NCBI GenBank assembly: GCA_036898135.1
Contig: CM072513.1
Location: 12,675,102-12,739,101, forward strand
Direction: 5' to 3'
Length of the DNA stretch: 64,000 nt
DNA from: Oncomelania hupensis
Taxonomy: Eukaryota > Mollusca > Gastropoda > Littorinimorpha > Pomatiopsidae
Shown: one piece after another, positions 58,851-64,000 of the stretch
Layout of the letters: the number at the start of each line of letters is the position of its first letter
Position numbering within the stretch: position 1 is the stretch's first letter
Position numbers and translations under genes: made by a program
The notes under the pieces: generated by a model
Databases searched by the model: none
Seen by the model: the letters and a program-made list of their open reading frames with translations, nothing else
Told to the model about the DNA's origin: nothing

Positions 58851-59140
58851 AAGCGCTACTTTGGCCATAAAGCTGCATCTTATGGGATACGCTGGTCACT
58901 TCCTGTATTAAAAAAAACACTGACCGGATGCCAGGTGAGGTCAGAAAGACTGTACCGAGTGACCCAAGGGAATATAAGACCTTCCGAGTTAAGTTGTTGA
59001 GACGTTTAGCCCGATTCTCTGCACACTAAATGGTCAGCAGTGTTTTATATATTGTATATCATTGCCATGGAAACCGCGAGATGTTCACTGGACAAGGCTG
59101 TAAGCCTAAATATCTCCCCACCTCCACTCCCACCCAATGC
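58851..59140. other. Unassigned sequence
   Basis: Nothing recognised. Confidence 0.35.
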
Positions 59141-60290
59141 TGAGCCCTATACTGTTGTCTGTTGATACAGACTATGAGCCATATACTGTTGTCTGTTGTC
59201 TGTTGTTACAGACTATGAGCGCTATACTGTTGTCTTTTGTTACAGACTATGAGCCCTATACTGTTGTATGTTGATACAGACTATGAGCCCTATACTGTTG
59301 TCTTTTGTTACAGACTATGAGCCCTATACTGCTGTCTTTTGTTACAGACTATGAGCCCTATACTGCTGTCTTTTGTTACAGACTATGAGCCCTATACTGC
59401 TGTCTTTTGTTACAGACTATGAGCCCTGTACTGTTGTCTTTTGTTACAGACTATGAGCCCTATACTGTTGTCTTTTGTTACAGACTGTTACGTTGAAACG
59501 CGAACGAAAGTATGTCGGAAACGCGCACGATAGATCTAATCGTTTTGTTTTGCAAAGTATTCAATAATGGAGTTTATTTACCTTTGATTTGAGTTTGCAT
59601 TGTTGTTAGGAGAGGCTTTGTATAACGTTGATAATTTTCGTTAGTCGATATTGTTGTAGAATTTTCTGGATCTGCGTGTTTACTCTCGATAGAAATTTCC
59701 CGATACATGTCGAAGCAAGAAGACGTTCCGGAAGGAGAAGAAAATATGTATGACGTAAGACAGTAATGACGAAGTTAGAAGCGATTGGTTAAATTGCGTC
59801 AAACGAGATTGATCCAGGTTATTCGGGAGTATCAAGAGACTATTTAAGTGCCGCGCTGTTTCAAAAATAGAGAGATTGTTGTTGATAGTAAGTTGGAAGG
59901 TAAACTTGAGAGTGGAAAGGCGATTGAGCGATTGTATGCAGTTGTTGATGTATGCTGAATAAAAGTGGAAAACTTCATACGTCGACTTTGTGACTTGTAT
60001 GCTGCTTGAGCAGGCTGCGTGAATAAACGAATCTGAGTTACACCTTATCAGGAATTCAGCATTGGGGCTGAATCGGATACTGATAAAGAAAAACACCAAC
60101 ATCGAATCGAGTGTAACACAGACTATGAGCCCTATACTGTTGTCTTTTGTTACAGACTATGAGCCCTATACTGTTGTCTTTTGTTACAGACTATGAGCCC
60201 TATACTGTTGTCTTTTGTTACAGACTATACACATTGACGTCTAGTACATCTTCTCCCACCCAATGCTGAGCCCTATACTGTTGTCTTTTC
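59141..60290. repeat. 35-bp minisatellite split by a solo LTR
   Basis: About 15 units containing 'ctatactgttgtcttttgtt' and 'acagactatgagccc', at 59141-59485 and 60119-60290. The same 'cccacccaatgctgagccc' lead-in precedes the first and last units. Confidence 0.95.
59486..60118. mobile_element. Solo LTR
   Basis: A 633-bp insertion beginning 'tgttacgttg' and ending 'gagtgtaaca' (TG...CA ends, short inverted repeat tgttac/gtaaca). It is flanked by a perfect 5-bp target duplication 'cagac' (59481-59485 and 60119-60123). It contains a TATA-like 'tatttaag' at 59841 and AATAAA signals at 59958 and 60022 in plus orientation. These are the features of a single LTR left after recombination between the two LTRs of a retrotransposon. 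The family cannot be named without internal sequence. The 140-codon minus frame inside is not credible as a gene. Confidence 0.85.
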
Positions 60291-60335
60291 TTAAAGACAA
60301 TGCACATTACCGTCTCCTACCGCTTTTTGACTGCA

Positions 60336-60368
<33 letters not shown>

Positions 60369-60800
60369 CCAAGGCCGTGGGGACAGAAGAAGAAGGAAGA
60401 GGGGAAGGGTGAACAAAGTTCAATCAATTGTTTACTTCGTATTAAACTGCCAACATTGGAAAGATTAATGTGTTTAATTTCCTATAATACATATGTAGCC
60501 AAGCGGAAAGCATTTGACTCTCGCCTCTCGGCCACGACCTTGAGAACACAGTCCAACTCCAACTGGAATTTATCCCTCTTAAGAGGGACATACAAATATT
60601 TACCCTGCAAGGCTTTGAAGCCTGTTGATAATAAACCGATTTGCCGGCTACTAGTGCCATGACACTCTCTACATGTCACTGCTACTGACCTGCATAAAAT
60701 GCCTGCCGACAATGTAGTCCTGCTCACTACCAAAAGCAGAAGATGATTGGTCAGGCTGGGAGAACGTATGTCGTGTCGCCTTGGCCGCACCGAAGGACTC
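60291..60800. other. Unassigned sequence with (AAC)n
   Basis: (AAC)n at 60338-60369. Two overlapping frames (60300-60662 plus, 60482-60817 minus) have no recognised domain. Confidence 0.35.
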
Positions 60801-60819
60801 TGCACAATAGGAACCACTC

Positions 60820-60990
60820 ACAGGCGCTTGTATCAGAACACGCGAGCGCCTATGCCTGTGACGCGTCTCTCTTTGGTTATCTGTTATAGATAACCAAAGA
60901 GAGACGCGTCACAGGCATACGCGCATAACCAAAGAGAGACGCGTCACAGGCATAGGTGCTCGCACAATAGGAACCACTCACAAGCGCCTG
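60820..60990. mobile_element. Palindromic MITE-like element
   Basis: The ends 'caggcgcttg' and 'caagcgcctg' are inverted. The centre 'ggttatctgttatagataacc' region joins arms carrying 'gcctgtgacgcgtctctctt' and its complement. The right arm has an internal direct duplication of 'taaccaaagagagacgcgtc'. 'ggaaccactc' lies outside both ends (60811 and 60992) and once inside (60971), so it may be a 10-bp target duplication copied by a rearrangement. The half element at 27064-27129 belongs to the same family. Confidence 0.7.
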
Positions 60991-61082
60991 TGGAACCACT
61001 CCAGGGGCTAGACGAACCAGCAAATGGAGGGTAGACAATTTCTCTCCCAAGCCTCAACAGTCGCCTTCCATTCCGCGACACC

Positions 61083-61545
61083 TGAAATCTCTTTCAATCC
61101 AAACTTCTCAGCCTTCCGCATGAAATCAGTCTCTTTCAATCCAAACTTCTCAGCCTTCCCCGCATGAAATCAGTCTCTTTCAATTCAAACTTCTCAGCCT
61201 TCCGCATGAAATCAGTCTCTTTCAATCCAGACTTCTCAGCCTTCCCCGCATGAAATCAGTCTCTTTCAATTCAAACTTCTGAGCCTTCCGCATGAAATCA
61301 GTCTCTTTCAATCCAGACTTCTCAGCCTTCCGCATGAAATCAGTATCTTTCAATCCAAACTTCTCAGCCTTCCGCATGAAATCAGTCTCTTTCAATCCAA
61401 ACTTCTCAGCCTTCCGCATGAAATCAGTCTCTTTCAATCCAAACTTCTCAGCCTTTTGCATGAAATCAGTCTCTTTCAATCCAAACTTCTCAGCCTTCCG
61501 CATGAAATCAGTCTCCTTCAATCCAAACTTCTCAGCCTTCCTCAA
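61083..61545. repeat. 42-bp minisatellite
   Basis: Eleven units containing 'catgaaatcagtctctttca' and 'atccaaacttctcagccttc', with 'ccccg' insertions in two. The unit is 14 codons, so frames are open on both strands. Confidence 0.97.
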
Positions 61546-61708
61546 AGCTGGATGACTTGTACAAAATAACAATCATAATAGATTTCTATGAAGGAATCTT
61601 CGGGAGCTGCAGCGGTGACTACAGGCCTAAGGTCTATAATACCACACTCACGGAACTAGTCCTTTGAACACTCCCTTTGCTTTACAATAATTGATTATCA
61701 AACTTTAA

Positions 61709-62040
<332 letters not shown>

Positions 62041-62599
62041 TCCGTCTTCTAATAGCGATCTCCTTGCCTTTACACCACATGTTTGAGTGATGGATGTGTA
62101 TTTGGTGTGTGTGAGGGTGGATCAGACAGGCAAGCGTGTTTGTTGGTATAGATCCTATTATTACAGTATTATTATTATTATTAATATGGCTGACGTATGT
62201 TGCGCAGACATGAGTGAAAGCTTGAGCGCATGGCTAATTAATTAATTAATTAATATGCAACACTTTTGTTTTCCAGGTGGCTGAAGGAACAACTGAAGGA
62301 AGTCATTTGGCTAGTCACTAATTATATGGGAATTAACGCCTGGCATCACCTGCGGGTTTGTGGATAAACCAGGCGGCTTAATCCTTTGACGAGCCGAGGC
62401 AGGCAATTAAGCGAGAAATGATGAGAGGAAGAGAGGGATTACTGGCATAAACATCATGCTGCTTGCCTTCATGGCGTCAGAACTGCAGGAGATTGTGCAT
62501 TATGGCGACCGCACACCTATAAACACTAGGGCATTGAAAAATCTGTCAATGGGGGATGAAACGGGATGATCAACACTGTGGAACGGTGTTGAAGGGAAA
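62041..62599. other. Unassigned sequence
   Basis: Short (TTA)n and 'attaattaattaatta' tracts at 62160-62255. No gene recognised. Confidence 0.35.
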
Positions 62600-63310
62600 A
62601 TGAACGCTCGCTTATTTACGGACAACATACCTGCAGAATTGCTTCAAGCAGGAGGAGAAGAGAGGATTGACGCCCTCACCATTATCTGTAACAAGATATG
62701 GCAGAGTGGGGAGTGGCCTATACCAAGGACCAAGTCGCTTGTCATCACCCTTCCCAAAAAGGTCAACCTTCAGGAGTGTGAAAATTACCGGACCATTAGC
62801 CTCATCAGCCATCCCAGCAAGGTCCTCCTGAAAATAATACTCAACAGGTTGAAACCCCAATCTGATCAAATCATGGCTGAAGAACAAGCAGGATTCAGGG
62901 CTGGGCGAAGTACTACTGAACAGATTTTCAACCTCAGAATAATCTGCGAGAAATACCTACAGCATCAACAACATCTATATCGTGTGTTTGTAGACTTCAA
63001 GAAAGCGTTTGCCCGAGTCTGGCATGGAAATCTGTGGGCAACTATGAGTGTGTACAACATCAGCCCTAACATTATTGAAGTCATCAAAAGCCTGTATGAC
63101 AAGGCTACCAGTGCAGTCCTCCACAACTGCGCCGTCGGGAACTGGTTAAGAATAACAATCGGTGTGCGTCAAGGATGTATACTCTCTCCAACACACTTCA
63201 GCATCTTTGTAGAGTGCGTCATGTCAGATGCCCTTGCAGAAGACGAAGGCACAGTCAGCATAGGGGGTAGAGCAATCTCCAACCTCCGTTTTGTGGATGA
63301 CATTGATGAC
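62600..63310 (+). pseudogene. RTE-like LINE reverse transcriptase fragment
   Basis: About 236 open codons of reverse transcriptase: 'NIPAELLQAGGEERIDALT', 'SLVITLPKKVNL', 'EEQAGFRAGRSTTEQIFN', 'FVDFKKAFARVWHG' (motif A, catalytic Asp retained), 'GVRQGCILSPTHFSIF' and 'LRFVDDID' (Ala to Val before the catalytic Asp pair). It is closely related to the copy at 22.6-23.9 kb, with which it overlaps from about 62840. The endonuclease and everything after the FVDD box are missing. It ends at a junction with Tc1-like sequence. The last visible 'gatgacatt' is duplicated at the join. Confidence 0.85.
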
Positions 63311-63866
63311 ATTGATCTATTTCAACGACCGTCGAGTGAATGTTTGGAGGCGTCCACGGGAGCGTTTTGCTGATGCGACGGTGCGCGAGCATGACCGCTT
63401 TGGTGGTGGATCTGTCATGATGTGGGGTGGCTTCGCATTAAACTTCAGAACACCCCTGCTCCAAATTCATGGCAACTTAAACGGTATTGGCTACAGGGAT
63501 GACGTCCTACAACCTAGGGTTCTCCCAGCTCTGCGGGCCATTGGGGAAGGTGCCATACTACAGGACGATAATGGCAGACCCCACCGAGCGCGTATCGTCA
63601 ATGACTTCCTGCAGCAACAGCACGTCATAAGGATGGATTGGCCGGCTCGATCACCCGATTTGAACCCCATAGAACATCTGTGGGATGTCTTGGGTCGACA
63701 GACACGGACAAACCTCCCTCCAGGAGCTAACCTTGAAGTTCTGGCCCAAGTTCTCCAGCAAAAGTGGTTGGCCATCCCAGGAAACATCCTCCATAACCTG
63801 ATACGGTCCATGAGACAACGATGCCAAGACTGCATTGATGCAAACGGTGGCCACACCCGATACTGA
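63311..63866 (+). pseudogene. Tc1-like transposase, C-terminal half
   Basis: The frame from 'LYFNDRRVNVWRRPRER' runs through 'GGGSVMMWGGFA', 'LQDDNGRPHRA' (second catalytic Asp), 'WPARSPDLNPIEHLWD' (catalytic Glu) to '...ANGGHTRY' and stop at 63864-63866. Exactly 34 residues separate Asp and Glu, the DD34E spacing of the Tc1 family. The DNA-binding N-terminus and the first catalytic Asp are absent because the frame starts at the LINE junction, so it is inactive. The plausible 3' flank continues to the window end without a terminal inverted repeat that I can confirm. Confidence 0.88.
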
Positions 63867-64000
63867 CTCTATAGATTTTTGGTTTCTAAAGATTTGATTT
63901 TGTAACTGAGGGGTATGTCCAGTTAAATTGAATTTACTCGAATTTTAAGCGACTGATGTCTAAAATCTTTTTTGTTATTGATGCAGAAATGATTGCAATA
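63867..64000. other. 3' flank of Tc1-like fragment
   Basis: AT-rich sequence to the window edge. A Tc1 terminal inverted repeat may lie here or beyond, but the left partner is missing so it cannot be recognised. Confidence 0.3.

Noticed and set aside
59680..60102. 140-codon minus-strand frame in the solo LTR
   Set aside because: It is antisense to the LTR signals and has no known motif.

Overview
The window looks like intergenic, repeat-dominated DNA from a large animal genome. It has no operons or bacterial signals. It holds dozens of di- and trinucleotide microsatellites, about 29 unrelated minisatellites, tRNA-derived SINEs, non-LTR retrotransposon pieces, DNA transposons and TTAGGG/CCCTAA-type telomeric motifs. 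The LINE and SINE types (an RTE-like reverse transcriptase ending in a GRPKKRWEDN-type motif, SINEs with an 'ttttctccgggtactccgg' core) fit a marine invertebrate, most likely a mollusc. The species assignment is inference. No intact host protein-coding gene was found. The only host-like coding sequence is a broken two-exon THAP zinc-finger domain (39.5-40.4 kb).

Layout. 0-5 kb: a LINE scrap, an L2-tailed SINE-like element, the first copy of a 575-bp retroposon, and 24-bp and ~29-bp minisatellites. 6-12.4 kb: two inverted copies of a (CA)n-flanked element carrying internal telomeric repeats, on either side of a 2.3-kb 38-bp satellite with a 912-bp higher-order period. 13-20 kb: more minisatellites, retroposon copies 2 and 3 (copy 3 nested inside a hAT-like element with 8-bp target duplications) and a small GC-rich MITE. 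20-27 kb: tRNA-like SINE head, two 3' ends of an RTE-like LINE in opposite orientations (one with broken RT), and 48-bp and 35-bp arrays. 27-36 kb: tRNA-Leu SINEs and a 41-bp satellite split by a deleted hAT element that still encodes a 170-residue BED-type zinc-finger fragment, then 43-, 44- and 31-bp arrays. 37-41 kb: three 48-bp units with a 5S rRNA-like promoter, a 33-bp array split by an L2-tailed element, and the THAP remnant. 42-46 kb: a 2.4-kb 34-bp satellite and a 67-bp AT-rich array. 46-53 kb: a decayed RNase-H-type LINE, a 62-bp truncated retroposon, TATA-bearing 68-bp monomers with a GC-rich block, retroposon copies 4 and 5, three arrays and a tRNA-Thr SINE. 53-64 kb: C-terminal end of another LINE, several arrays, a solo LTR inside a 35-bp array, palindromic elements, a tRNA-Arg SINE, and an RT fragment fused to the C-terminal half of a Tc1-like transposase.

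The best-supported unusual signal is the 575-bp retroposon. It has five near-full-length copies, four with clear 10-16 bp target-site duplications, plus a 62-bp truncated copy with its own 12-bp duplication. I do not recognise this family. Other notable points are the telomere-repeat-bearing dispersed element, the higher-order satellite, the 5S-like triplicate and minisatellites that start at retroposon tails. Most long open frames here are artefacts of repeats whose unit length is a multiple of three.
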